Shown: positions 15,568-23,251 of the stretch, one piece after another
Layout: every line of letters starts with the position of its first letter
How positions within the stretch are numbered: the stretch's first letter is position 1
Source of the DNA: an uncultured Collinsella sp.
Lineage (GTDB): Bacteria > Actinomycetota > Coriobacteriia > Coriobacteriales > Coriobacteriaceae
Length of the DNA stretch: 30,656 bases
NCBI GenBank assembly: GCA_900538305.1
Contig: UPXY01000020.1
Location: 1-30,656 of the forward strand
Direction of reading: 5' to 3'
Translations under genes and position numbers: made by a program
The notes under the pieces: model-generated
What the model was told of the DNA's origin: nothing
Databases searched by the model: none
Seen by the model: only the letters and a program-made list of their open reading frames with translations

Positions 15568-18009
15568 CTACATGAGGTCATAGGGGTCGATATCCACAAC
15601 AACGCTCAAGCCCCGCTGCTCCCCCACCTCGGCGAGCACCGAAGCGATCGCCTCGGAAACGGGATAGGCAACCGGACATTTCACAAGCAGATGGAACCGG
15701 AAGCGATCCTTCGCGCGCTCGATGACGCACGGCGCGGGACCGAGCACGATGGGTGCATCGAGCACGGAGAGCGAAGCCACGGCAGCAGGGGCCGAAGCCT
15801 CGCGATCGAACAGGCCGACGAGCGCGGTGGCCAGCGAGCGCGCATGCCGCTCGGCGAGCACACGGTCGCGGCCGCTCACCACGATGTGTACAAGACGTAC
15901 GTAGGGCGGATAGAGCGCCTCGGCGCGCATCTGGCGGTCGTGGTCGATGAAGATCGAGCGGTCATGCGACGCGACCGCGCGGATGACGGGATCATGCGGC
16001 AGGTAGGTCTGGATGACGACCTCTCCCGGGCGCTCGCCGCGGCCGGCACGACCGGCTACCTGCTCGAGCAGGTCGTAGGCACGCTCGCTCGCACGGAAAT
16101 CCGGCATCTTGAGGGCGTAATCGGCGTTCACCACACCCACGAGCGTGACCTCGGGAAAGTCGAGCCCCTTCGCGATCATCTGCGTGCCCAAGAGCACGGC
16201 GCACTCCGCGGCATCGAACTGTTCGAGCAGCTTTGCGTGACCGTCCTTGCCGCGCGTGGAGTCTGCATCCATACGAATGACGGCGACGTCCTTCGGCAGG
16301 ATCTGCAAGAGCGCATCCTCGACTTGTTGCGTGCCCACGCCCATCTTCGCCAGGTAGGGACTGCCGCACTGGGGGCACTTCGACGCCGGCGACGGATATG
16401 CCTGCACATGATAGACCGAGCCGCAGGTGTGGCATTCGAGCGTATGCGTACGCTCGTGGTAGGTAAGCGCGGTGGAACAGTGCTTGCACGTGGGAACGCA
16501 GCCGCATTCTCGGCACATGAGGAAGGGCGCGAAGCCGCGTCGGTTATGAAGCAGCACGGCCTTCTCACGGCGCTCGACCACGCCCATGAGGGCGTCGTAG
16601 AGCGGCTTCGAGAACATCGAGCGACTCCCGCCTGCAAACTCGCAGCGCAGGTCCGCGACAACGACCTTCGGTAGCACGGCGCCACCAGGTCGCTCGCGCA
16701 TCTCGACACGCTCCCAACGCTGGCCATTGAAGCTCCCGCGCCGACACCGGGCGAGTGCTTCGGCAGAAGGCGTGGCGGAACCCAGCACAAGCGGGCAGCC
16801 GTAGCGGCGCGCCATCATCGCGGCGACTTCGCGCGCATGGTAGCGCGGCGCGGAACCCTGCTTGTAGCTCTGCTCGTGCTCCTCGTCGATGATGATGAGC
16901 CCTAGGTCGCGATGCGGGCAGAAAAGCGCAGAGCGCGCACCCACCACCACGCGCGCCGCATCTGCGCGCACCATGTCCCACTGGTCGAGGCGCTCACCTG
17001 CCGAAAGGCGCGAATGAAACACCGCCACGGCATCGCCGAAGCGCGAACGGAAGCGCCCGACCGTCTGCGCCGTGAGCGAGATCTCGGGCACGAGAACGCA
17101 GGCAGATCGGCCGCAGGCGAGCACGCGCTCGATAGCAGAAAGGTAGACCTCCGTCTTGCCGGAGCCGGTCACGCCGTCGATGAGGACGACGTCGCCCGTA
17201 TGTGCCGCACGTGCTCGATCGATAGCCTCGAGGGCGGATCGCTGGCCTGCGGTAAGCCGTTCCGGCACCTCGGCATGCGCCGAGGAAAGCCTGCTCTCCC
17301 CTTCTGCGACGCCGCGCCACGCGCGTCGCTCCTCAACCTTCACGACGCCCTTCTTCTCGAGCGCGCGAATCGCCGCCGACATGTCGGTGCAGAGGGCGTT
17401 GAGCTCGTGCGTGGTCACAGGCCCCGCCGCGAGTGCTTGGATGAGTTGGCGCTGACGCGACGCGCGAGCAGGCACCTCGTAGGCACGGCCCGCCTCGGTG
17501 AGCGACACCCACCGCGCGCTCGCCTCGTGCACGGCAGTCCGTTCAAGCTCGTAGGAACCATCCTCGCGACGCTTGAGACGCGGGCTTTTCCCCGGAGGCA
17601 GAAAAAGACGCAGGCACTCCGCTGGAGACGCAACGTACTCGCGCGCCATCCAAAGGGCGAGCTCTGCAGATACCGAACTGAACAGCGGTTCGGTGAGGAC
17701 ATCGCGGATGGGCTTCACCTTCGCAGGGTCAAGGCCATCCGCGCCGGGAAGATCGGCGAGGGAATCGGCACGGGCGATCACATAGCCGAGCGCAGGCCGG
17801 TTCCCGAAGCGCACGAGCACCGCGCATCCGACCTGCGCACGTTCAGACAGCACCGCGGGCACGGCATAGGCAAAAGGTTCCGAAAGGGAGCGCGTGGGGA
17901 TATCGACGAGCACCGAAGCGAACGCCGAAGGAGCGGTCTCTGCAGTAAGAAGCACGCTTGGCTCCAAGCGACCGTCTATCCCTATGTCGAACAAACTCGC
18001 CTGCCTCAC
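15568..18009 (-). CDS. priA: Primosomal protein N' (replication restart helicase PriA)
   Basis: The 813-residue protein recognises stalled forks and reloads the replisome. An N-terminal DNA-binding domain (PTRSLSEPFAYAVP; VLVRFGNRPALGYVI) is followed by an SF2 helicase core: Walker A GVTGSGKTEVYL with Lys285, and IIDEEHEQSYKQ (DEEH box). The inserted zinc region carries four Cys pairs (CRECG, CKHC, CHTCG, CPQCG), and TQMIAKGLDFPEVTLVGV is typical of PriA. The start is a GTG at 18009 with GGAGGGAGGGGAG just upstream; no nearby ATG competes. The helicase and zinc motifs look intact, so it should be active. Confidence 0.95.
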   Translation of the reverse strand: MRQASLFDIGIDGRLEPSVLLTAETAPSAFASVLVDIPTRSLSEPFAYAVPAVLSERAQVGCAVLVRFGNRPALGYVIARADSLADLPGADGLDPAKVKPIRDVLTEPLFSSVSAELALWMAREYVASPAECLRLFLPPGKSPRLKRREDGSYELERTAVHEASARWVSLTEAGRAYEVPARASRQRQLIQALAAGPVTTHELNALCTDMSAAIRALEKKGVVKVEERRAWRGVAEGESRLSSAHAEVPERLTAGQRSALEAIDRARAAHTGDVVLIDGVTGSGKTEVYLSAIERVLACGRSACVLVPEISLTAQTVGRFRSRFGDAVAVFHSRLSAGERLDQWDMVRADAARVVVGARSALFCPHRDLGLIIIDEEHEQSYKQGSAPRYHAREVAAMMARRYGCPLVLGSATPSAEALARCRRGSFNGQRWERVEMRERPGGAVLPKVVVADLRCEFAGGSRSMFSKPLYDALMGVVERREKAVLLHNRRGFAPFLMCRECGCVPTCKHCSTALTYHERTHTLECHTCGSVYHVQAYPSPASKCPQCGSPYLAKMGVGTQQVEDALLQILPKDVAVIRMDADSTRGKDGHAKLLEQFDAAECAVLLGTQMIAKGLDFPEVTLVGVVNADYALKMPDFRASERAYDLLEQVAGRAGRGERPGEVVIQTYLPHDPVIRAVASHDRSIFIDHDRQMRAEALYPPYVRLVHIVVSGRDRVLAERHARSLATALVGLFDREASAPAAVASLSVLDAPIVLGPAPCVIERAKDRFRFHLLVKCPVAYPVSEAIASVLAEVGEQRGLSVVVDIDPYDLM

Positions 18010-18354
18010 TGCTCCCCTCCCTCCGTATGCATGCGATTACTAGGTGGAGTAATCATACCGCGACGTCTGGACAAAACGGTAAGCACCCGGTTGGCGCACG
18101 AAACATATCGAGCGGCATCCGCCGCATGAGCATGAGGTGTGGATCATCTATCGCAGTGCCTCGTAGTCACAGCAACAATGAACGATACCGCACCGCGCAA
18201 CCAGATGAGCACCATCGGGGAGAAAGGCATCCCTATTGGCCTCCGAGGCGCGAATGGCATCGGAGCCATGCAGATGCGCACAGAGAGCATCGTGCGCGAA
18301 GATAAAGAAATATCTAGGCACGCGATGCTCTTCACCTAGAACGATGTCGTCTCC
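18010..18354. other. metK-priA intergenic region with stacked hairpins, no supported gene
   Basis: These 345 nt hold no convincing gene, and GC is lower than in the neighbours. One hairpin has arms AGAGCATCG (18284-18292) and CGATGCTCT (18323-18331), extended inward on the minus strand to about 13 pairs around an A/T-rich 20-nt loop; it begins 24 nt after the metK stop. A second has GGC-C-TCCGA (18238-18246) and TCGGA-GCC (18260-18267). Neither has a T-run. They may end or stabilise the metK transcript or belong to a small RNA. Short frames at 18139-18339 (+) and 18144-18335 (-) lack ribosome sites. Confidence 0.4.
18035..18057 (-). promoter_or_regulatory. Dyad operator candidate overlapping a priA -10 box
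   Basis: GATTACT (18035-18041) and AGTAATC (18048-18054) form a perfect 7-bp dyad with a 6-nt spacer. On the minus strand it overlaps the 3' half of a -10-like TATGAT (18052-18057) and the expected transcription start, about 25 nt before the priA GTG. No matching -35 was found. Confidence 0.4.
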
Positions 18355-19632
18355 CTATAGCCCGCACGCCGCGCGGAGCGCTTCGACGCGGTCGGTCCGC
18401 TCCCAGGTGAAATCGGCGTCGTCGCGACCGAAGTGACCATAGGCGGCCGTCTTCTCGTAGATGGGACGGCGCAGATCGAGGTCACGGATGATCGCACCGG
18501 GCCGTAGGTCGAAGACCTCGCCCACCGCACGCTCGATGGACTCGGCGTGAACCTGCTCGGTACCGAACGTCTCCACCATGATGGAAAGCGGGTGCGCCAC
18601 GCCGATGGCATAGGCGAGCTGCACCTCACAGCGCCTCGCAAGCCCAGCAGCGACCACGTTCTTCGCGACCCAGCGCGCAGCATAGGCGGCGGAACGGTCG
18701 ACCTTCGTGCAGTCCTTACCGCTGAACGCACCGCCACCGTGCCGACCGGAACCACCGTAGGTGTCGACGATGATCTTGCGACCGGTGAGACCGGTATCGC
18801 CCATGGGGCCGCCCACCACGAAGCGGCCGGTGGGGTTCACATAGACGTGCGCGCCCTCCCACGGGATGCCCGCACGCTTCATAACGGGCGCTATAACATG
18901 CTCGAGCATGTCGGCTTTGATGACGGCCATATCCTCGACCTCGGGCGCGTGCTGCGTGGAGATGACGATAGTCTCGACCGCAACGGGGCGATCCCCCTCA
19001 TAGCGCACCGTGACCTGCGTCTTGCCATCCGGGCGCAGGTACGCGACGGTACCGTCGTGGCGCACCTCTGCCAGGCGCTCTGCCAAGCGGCTCGCGAGGT
19101 AGTGTGGCATGGGCATGTAGGCATCCGTCTCGTCCGTGGCGTAACCGAACATCATGCCCTGGTCGCCCGCGCCGATGAGGTCGAGCGGGTCGCTCGTGGT
19201 GCCCGCCTGCACGTCGAAGCTCTCGTCCACGCCCTGCGCGATATCGGGGCTTTGCCCGTGGATCATGTTGATGACGCCGCACGTGGTGCCGTCGAAACCG
19301 TACTTCGCGCGATCGTAGCCGATGCGCGTGATCACGCCGCGCGCGATTTCCTGGATGTCGACGTATGCTTGAGTGCGAATCTCTCCCGAGATGACCACCA
19401 TGCCCGTGGTGAGCATGGTCTCGACAGCGCAGCGCACGTTCTCGAGCTTCGCAGGGACGCCATCGGTATCGACATAGCCCTCTTCCTCGAGGCGAGCCTC
19501 CTTGGCAAGGATCGCGTCGAGCACGGCGTCCGAGATCTGGTCCGCGATCTTATCGGGGTGACCCTCCGTCACCGACTCCGAGGTGAAAAGGTAGCTGCGG
19601 GTTTGATTGATGGAACGAGCGTCGTTCGGCAT
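18355..19632 (-). CDS. metK: S-adenosylmethionine synthetase
   Basis: The 425-residue protein makes SAM from methionine and ATP. It shows FTSESVTEGHPDKIADQ, GAGDQG, and the phosphate-binding GGAFSGKD loop after IIVDTYGGSGRHG. Length is slightly above the usual 380-400. The ATG at 19632 has AAAGGGGC at ideal spacing; two earlier in-frame starts (19671, 19647) lack as good a site. A leader hairpin lies directly upstream. Confidence 0.96.
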   Translation of the reverse strand: MPNDARSINQTRSYLFTSESVTEGHPDKIADQISDAVLDAILAKEARLEEEGYVDTDGVPAKLENVRCAVETMLTTGMVVISGEIRTQAYVDIQEIARGVITRIGYDRAKYGFDGTTCGVINMIHGQSPDIAQGVDESFDVQAGTTSDPLDLIGAGDQGMMFGYATDETDAYMPMPHYLASRLAERLAEVRHDGTVAYLRPDGKTQVTVRYEGDRPVAVETIVISTQHAPEVEDMAVIKADMLEHVIAPVMKRAGIPWEGAHVYVNPTGRFVVGGPMGDTGLTGRKIIVDTYGGSGRHGGGAFSGKDCTKVDRSAAYAARWVAKNVVAAGLARRCEVQLAYAIGVAHPLSIMVETFGTEQVHAESIERAVGEVFDLRPGAIIRDLDLRRPIYEKTAAYGHFGRDDADFTWERTDRVEALRAACGL

Positions 19633-19725
19633 GGATGCCCCTTTCATAGCAGACTTGGCGGCCGTTACCATTCCGCCAAGCTCTCTGGGCGCGATGCACC
19701 CGGTGATCGTAGCGAAGAGATTGTA
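19633..19725 (-). promoter_or_regulatory. metK leader: -10 box and hairpin next to the ribosome site
   Basis: On the minus strand TACAAT (19720-19725) is a candidate -10, giving a leader of about 80 nt. The leader contains a perfect 8-bp stem (CTTGGCGG at 19673-19680 and CCGCCAAG at 19654-19661, plus-strand numbers; 11-nt loop) 12 nt before the AAAGGGGC site. A short leader with a stem beside the ribosome site of metK is the arrangement of known translational SAM switches (SAM-III, SAM-VI). I cannot match their consensus by eye. Confidence 0.35.
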
Positions 19726-19807
19726 CCGCGCAGGCCGGCCGCGAATCGCGCCGACAAGCGAAAAGCACAGGTGCGCGCAATGTCCCTAACCAGCACCAAA
19801 CCAACCC

Positions 19808-22348
19808 TTAGGCGAAGGCGCGCTCGGGCCGCACAAAGCGCAGGCGCGCCGTACAGAGCAGCGATGTCGCGAGGCCTACGGCGAGCCACAGGGCGAGCAC
19901 GAGGCATGCCCCGCCGAAGTTCGCAAGCGAGCCCGCCATCGCGCCACGCAACCCCCCTATGAGCGCGGGCACCGGCAGTACCTGGCCGAGCGCCGAGAAG
20001 ATGCCGCCCGTGAAGAAGACTGGCAGGATGGCGCCCGCGCAGAGCAGCTGGACGAACAGCAGCGACAGCGAGACCGCCCCCGCAAGGCGGCCGCACGTGA
20101 GGCGCAGCGCCTGCGCGACCGCGGCAAACGCGAGCGACGCGAACGCTAGAAGCGCGGCGAAACCGGCCGCATGCACAGGCGAGGCGCCGCCGAACACCGT
20201 AAGCAGCACCCCGGCAACCGCTGCCTGCGCAAGGCAGCATGCCGTCGTGAGCACGAAGCCAGCAAGGACGCTCGGGATGGTGCGACCCGCAAGCACCGCA
20301 CGGCGATCGGCCAGGGGAAGCACATATGAGGCCGCGAGCGCGCCTGCCCACAGCACGATACCAAAAGCGATGGGAGCGACGCTTGCCGCAGACCCCTCCG
20401 TGCGATCGAGCGTCGTCGTGGTGAGCGTGACGGGTGACGCGGCGACCTCAGCACGCTCATCGCGGGAGCTCGCAAGCTCACCAAGCTCGTCTCCGGCCAC
20501 GGAAAGCGTCTCGTTGATGGTCTGCTGACCTTCGCGCAACTGCCCCACGCCGCTCGCAAGCTGCCCCTGCACGCCCGCGAGCGCGGAGAGCCCCTCGCCC
20601 AAGCCGGAGATGCCCGTACCCACCTGGCCGAGCGCGCTACCGAGGGCGAGGTTTCCCTGGCCAAGCTGGTCAACGGCATTCGAGAAGCCCGTAAGCGCCT
20701 GCGGGGTCGCAGCGACACCCGTCGCGAGCGCGGAAACGCCTTGGCCGATGAGCCCATCGGACGAAAGCATGAAGCCCATGGAAGCAAAACCCCTGCCCGC
20801 TTCCGCCAGCCCCGGTCCGGCCTCTTCAAGCACGCCCTGCGACATGCGCATAACTTGCACCGACTGCTCTGTCGGTTCGACAACCTGGGGAATAAGCTCA
20901 GCAAGCTTTCCGGCCGCATCGTTCGCGCTGGCTGTAGAGGTTGTATACGATGCGACCGCATCGGCGAAACGATCGCGCTGCGTACCGACTCCAGCAAGCG
21001 CTTCAGCTGAAGCCGATGCGTTATCGGAAAGCTCGTCGCTCTGTTGAGCGGCAGCTTCGACACGATCACTCAGCGCCGCACGCCTGGTATCGAGCGCATC
21101 GAGTTCATCGACGATGGCAGAAAGCTCCGATGCAGGCACCATGTCTGCTTGAGCTGCCAACGCTCGAAGTTCTTCGGTAAGCTCGTCATAGCGCTCATCA
21201 AGGTCATTCAGCTCCTGCAGGATGCCGATGCTATCGGGAGCATCGGACGATAGCTCCTGGGCAAGCGCTGCAGCAGCATCTTTCGTATCCGAATAACATG
21301 CCTCTCCATCATCGACGGCAGCGACAAGAGCGCCTCCAGCTCGAAGCGCCTCGTCGCTCGTTGTCCCCATCGTTGAAGCCGCACTCGCAAGCGCATCGGA
21401 ATGCCCCTCAACCTGCGCCGCCAGATCGGGCGTCATGGAAAGACCATCAGCCGCGACCCCAAGCCTGTTCGCGAGGCTCGAGAACCCACCACTGTATTCC
21501 GACAGCTCCTCGCCGGCACCCACCAGTTGCTCGGAAATCATCTCGAGTCCCGTGGGCAGCGTTTCAGCCGCACCCGCGAGCTGCTCGTAGCCGTCCGCAG
21601 TTTGGGTCATGGCGTCTGCGATCGCGCCAGCCCCCGTACCAGCCGCGGTCACGCCGCTCGCGATGGCGTCCACGCCCTCGGAGAGCGCGGCGGTACCGGA
21701 GGCTGTCTGCTCGAGCCCTTCGGCGATCGCAACCGTCCCCTGCTCGAGGGCATCGTAGGCGCTATCGAGCATCACGGCACCGTCTGCGGTGAGCGACAGC
21801 GTGGAAGCCTGGCCGTTCACGCTGTTCAAGACCCGCAGCATGTACTGCTCTCCCAGATCGGCGCGCAAGCGCGACTGCACCTGCTTGAGCGCAGCGGAAC
21901 CAGCGCGCGTGGCAAGCACGTTCTCCGAACCGGACGAGATGATCTGGATCTGGGCGCGCGCGGGATCGGAGCCATCCACGCTCGCGACCTTTTCGGAATA
22001 ATCCGCCGGAATCTCGAGTACGAGAGCATATGTGCCGTCGGTAAGGCCGGCGAGCGCCGTGTCTTCGTCCACGGCATCCCATGCGAGTTCAGAGGAATCC
22101 ATAAGGTCATCGACGAGCTCCGCACCGGAGTTCACCGTCGAGCCGCGCGCGCCGTCGATGCCCTCGTCGAGGTTCACGACCGCGACGGGGATGCGCGCCT
22201 GGCCGTCGAGCGCAGGCGCCGTCGCCGCCGTGAACACGAGGGCGAAGACGGCTGGCAGCGCGAGCACAAGGACGAGCACGAGCGCGAAGCGACGCGACGC
22301 AAGGCGCGCGCTCACATCGCGTACGGCATCTACGAGCAGGCGAATCAT
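19808..22348 (-). CDS. YhgE/Pip-family membrane protein
   Basis: This is an 846-residue protein. One transmembrane segment near residues 20-42 (ALVLVLVLALPAVFALVF) is followed by a large extracellular region: the family N-terminal domain (IPVAVVNLDEG), Ala/Gly-rich helices (GTAALSEGVDAIASGVTAAG), a charged coiled-coil-like part, and more glycine-spaced helices. The C-terminal 190 or so residues contain five or six membrane helices of ABC-2 permease type (LPVPALIGGLRGA). Pip of Lactococcus is a phage receptor, and relatives are linked to ABC export or type VII secretion; the function here is unproven. Its ATG overlaps the stop of the upstream gene as ATGA, showing translational coupling. Codon use changes in the middle (about 20880-21420). 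Confidence 0.9.
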   Translation of the reverse strand: MIRLLVDAVRDVSARLASRRFALVLVLVLALPAVFALVFTAATAPALDGQARIPVAVVNLDEGIDGARGSTVNSGAELVDDLMDSSELAWDAVDEDTALAGLTDGTYALVLEIPADYSEKVASVDGSDPARAQIQIISSGSENVLATRAGSAALKQVQSRLRADLGEQYMLRVLNSVNGQASTLSLTADGAVMLDSAYDALEQGTVAIAEGLEQTASGTAALSEGVDAIASGVTAAGTGAGAIADAMTQTADGYEQLAGAAETLPTGLEMISEQLVGAGEELSEYSGGFSSLANRLGVAADGLSMTPDLAAQVEGHSDALASAASTMGTTSDEALRAGGALVAAVDDGEACYSDTKDAAAALAQELSSDAPDSIGILQELNDLDERYDELTEELRALAAQADMVPASELSAIVDELDALDTRRAALSDRVEAAAQQSDELSDNASASAEALAGVGTQRDRFADAVASYTTSTASANDAAGKLAELIPQVVEPTEQSVQVMRMSQGVLEEAGPGLAEAGRGFASMGFMLSSDGLIGQGVSALATGVAATPQALTGFSNAVDQLGQGNLALGSALGQVGTGISGLGEGLSALAGVQGQLASGVGQLREGQQTINETLSVAGDELGELASSRDERAEVAASPVTLTTTTLDRTEGSAASVAPIAFGIVLWAGALAASYVLPLADRRAVLAGRTIPSVLAGFVLTTACCLAQAAVAGVLLTVFGGASPVHAAGFAALLAFASLAFAAVAQALRLTCGRLAGAVSLSLLFVQLLCAGAILPVFFTGGIFSALGQVLPVPALIGGLRGAMAGSLANFGGACLVLALWLAVGLATSLLCTARLRFVRPERAFA

Positions 22349-23067
22349 GCCATCACCTCATCTGCCGAAGAATCCATTTCCAGGGGCGCGGGCTCATCGA
22401 GCGAAAGGACGCCCGTCGCCGCTTGCGCCGCGCGCTCCTCACCAGTCGCGACGACCACGGCAAGCGCATGCTCGGAAGCGAATGAGCGAAGGGAGGCCAT
22501 GAGCTCGCACGCGTCGTTTGCCGAAAGTCCGCTCACGAAGGGATCCGTGAGGTCGATGAGCGCGACGCGTGGCTCACCGGCGAGTGCGAGCGCTGCGGAA
22601 AGGCGGGCGCGCGACGCGGGATCGAGCCGAGACACCTGCTCGCCCGCGCGTGTGGCGACGCCTGTCTGAGCGAGCAGCGGCAGGGCATCGGGCGCACTTC
22701 TCCGAGAGCTGCGAAGGCGCATCTCGCGCGCAACGACCTCCTCGACGGTGCATACGCTTTGAACAGGGGCGATGCGCTCGAACACGCCGAGCCCCGCCGC
22801 AACGCGCGGAAACCGGGCACCAGCCCCGAACGGCAGGGTGCGCGCCGCGGTGAGATCGGAACCCGCGACGACAAGCGAGCCCGAGGTCGGTCGCACGAGC
22901 CCCGCGATCGCGAGCAGAAGGTCGCGCGCAGCCGCATGCGAGGACGAGAGCACCGCGAGCACCTCGCCCGAGCCGACCGAAAACGATGCGAACTCGAACG
23001 AGCGGTATGAGCGCTTGGAATATGAGATGTCGTGCGCGCACACGACAGGCTGTTCGTTTTGAGCCAC
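22345..23067 (-). CDS. Degenerate ABC-type ATPase-like protein coupled to YhgE/Pip
   Basis: The 240-residue protein has the outline of an ABC nucleotide-binding domain: FEFASFSVGSGEVLAVL (strand before the P-loop), GLVRPTSGSLVVAGSDL, and VALIDLTDPFVSGLS (Walker B region followed by a D-loop-like segment). Every catalytic motif is lost. The P-loop site reads SSSHAAARD (41-49) with no Gly-Lys-Ser/Thr; the signature site reads VSRLDP instead of LSGGQ; the Walker B Glu is Leu173; and the H-loop region (VVVATGEE) has no His. It is therefore probably a pseudo-ATPase that binds or positions the YhgE partner. GTG 23067 is chosen for its GGAGG site; the frame extends to 23169 without better support. 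GC content is normal and the frame is intact, which argues against simple decay. Confidence 0.75.
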   Translation of the reverse strand: MAQNEQPVVCAHDISYSKRSYRSFEFASFSVGSGEVLAVLSSSHAAARDLLLAIAGLVRPTSGSLVVAGSDLTAARTLPFGAGARFPRVAAGLGVFERIAPVQSVCTVEEVVAREMRLRSSRRSAPDALPLLAQTGVATRAGEQVSRLDPASRARLSAALALAGEPRVALIDLTDPFVSGLSANDACELMASLRSFASEHALAVVVATGEERAAQAATGVLSLDEPAPLEMDSSADEVMA

Positions 23068-23084
23068 GGAGCCTCCACATACGT

Positions 23085-23130
23085 TCGCGGCGCGCGTGCT
23101 GTCGGCGCGCCGCGAGAAGCGAAACGTTTC
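23085..23130 (-). promoter_or_regulatory. Leader hairpin and palindrome upstream of the ABC-like gene
   Basis: TCGCGGCGCGC (23085-23095) and GCGCGCCGCGA (23105-23115) form a perfect 11-bp GC stem with a 9-nt loop about 10 nt before the ribosome site. Just upstream for this gene is the perfect 10-bp palindrome GAAACGTTTC (23121-23130), which resembles the core of LacI-family operators. Both lie in the divergent gap with gltX. Confidence 0.4.
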
Positions 23131-23188
23131 TACATTAGTACCCCATTTTGCAATGAAATGGCCGCACACTTCGCCTATAGCTATGCCG

Positions 23189-23194
23189 TATAAT
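23189..23194 (+). promoter_or_regulatory. -10 box of gltX promoter
   Basis: A consensus TATAAT lies 58 nt before the gltX start. At 16-18 nt spacing no good -35 is present, so this is a partial promoter call. Confidence 0.45.
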
Positions 23195-23251
23195 GCTTAC
23201 GCCAGCTGGCAAACGAGGAGCCAGCCGGTTCGCAAACGATAAGGAGCAGCC

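Noticed and set aside
18139..18339. Short plus-strand frame of 66 codons in the metK-priA gap
   Set aside because: It lacks a ribosome site, overlaps the hairpins, and resembles no known small protein family by eye.
18547..19962. Plus-strand frame of 471 codons opposite metK
   Set aside because: It is the antisense shadow of metK; the His/Asp/Arg-rich translation shows no family features.
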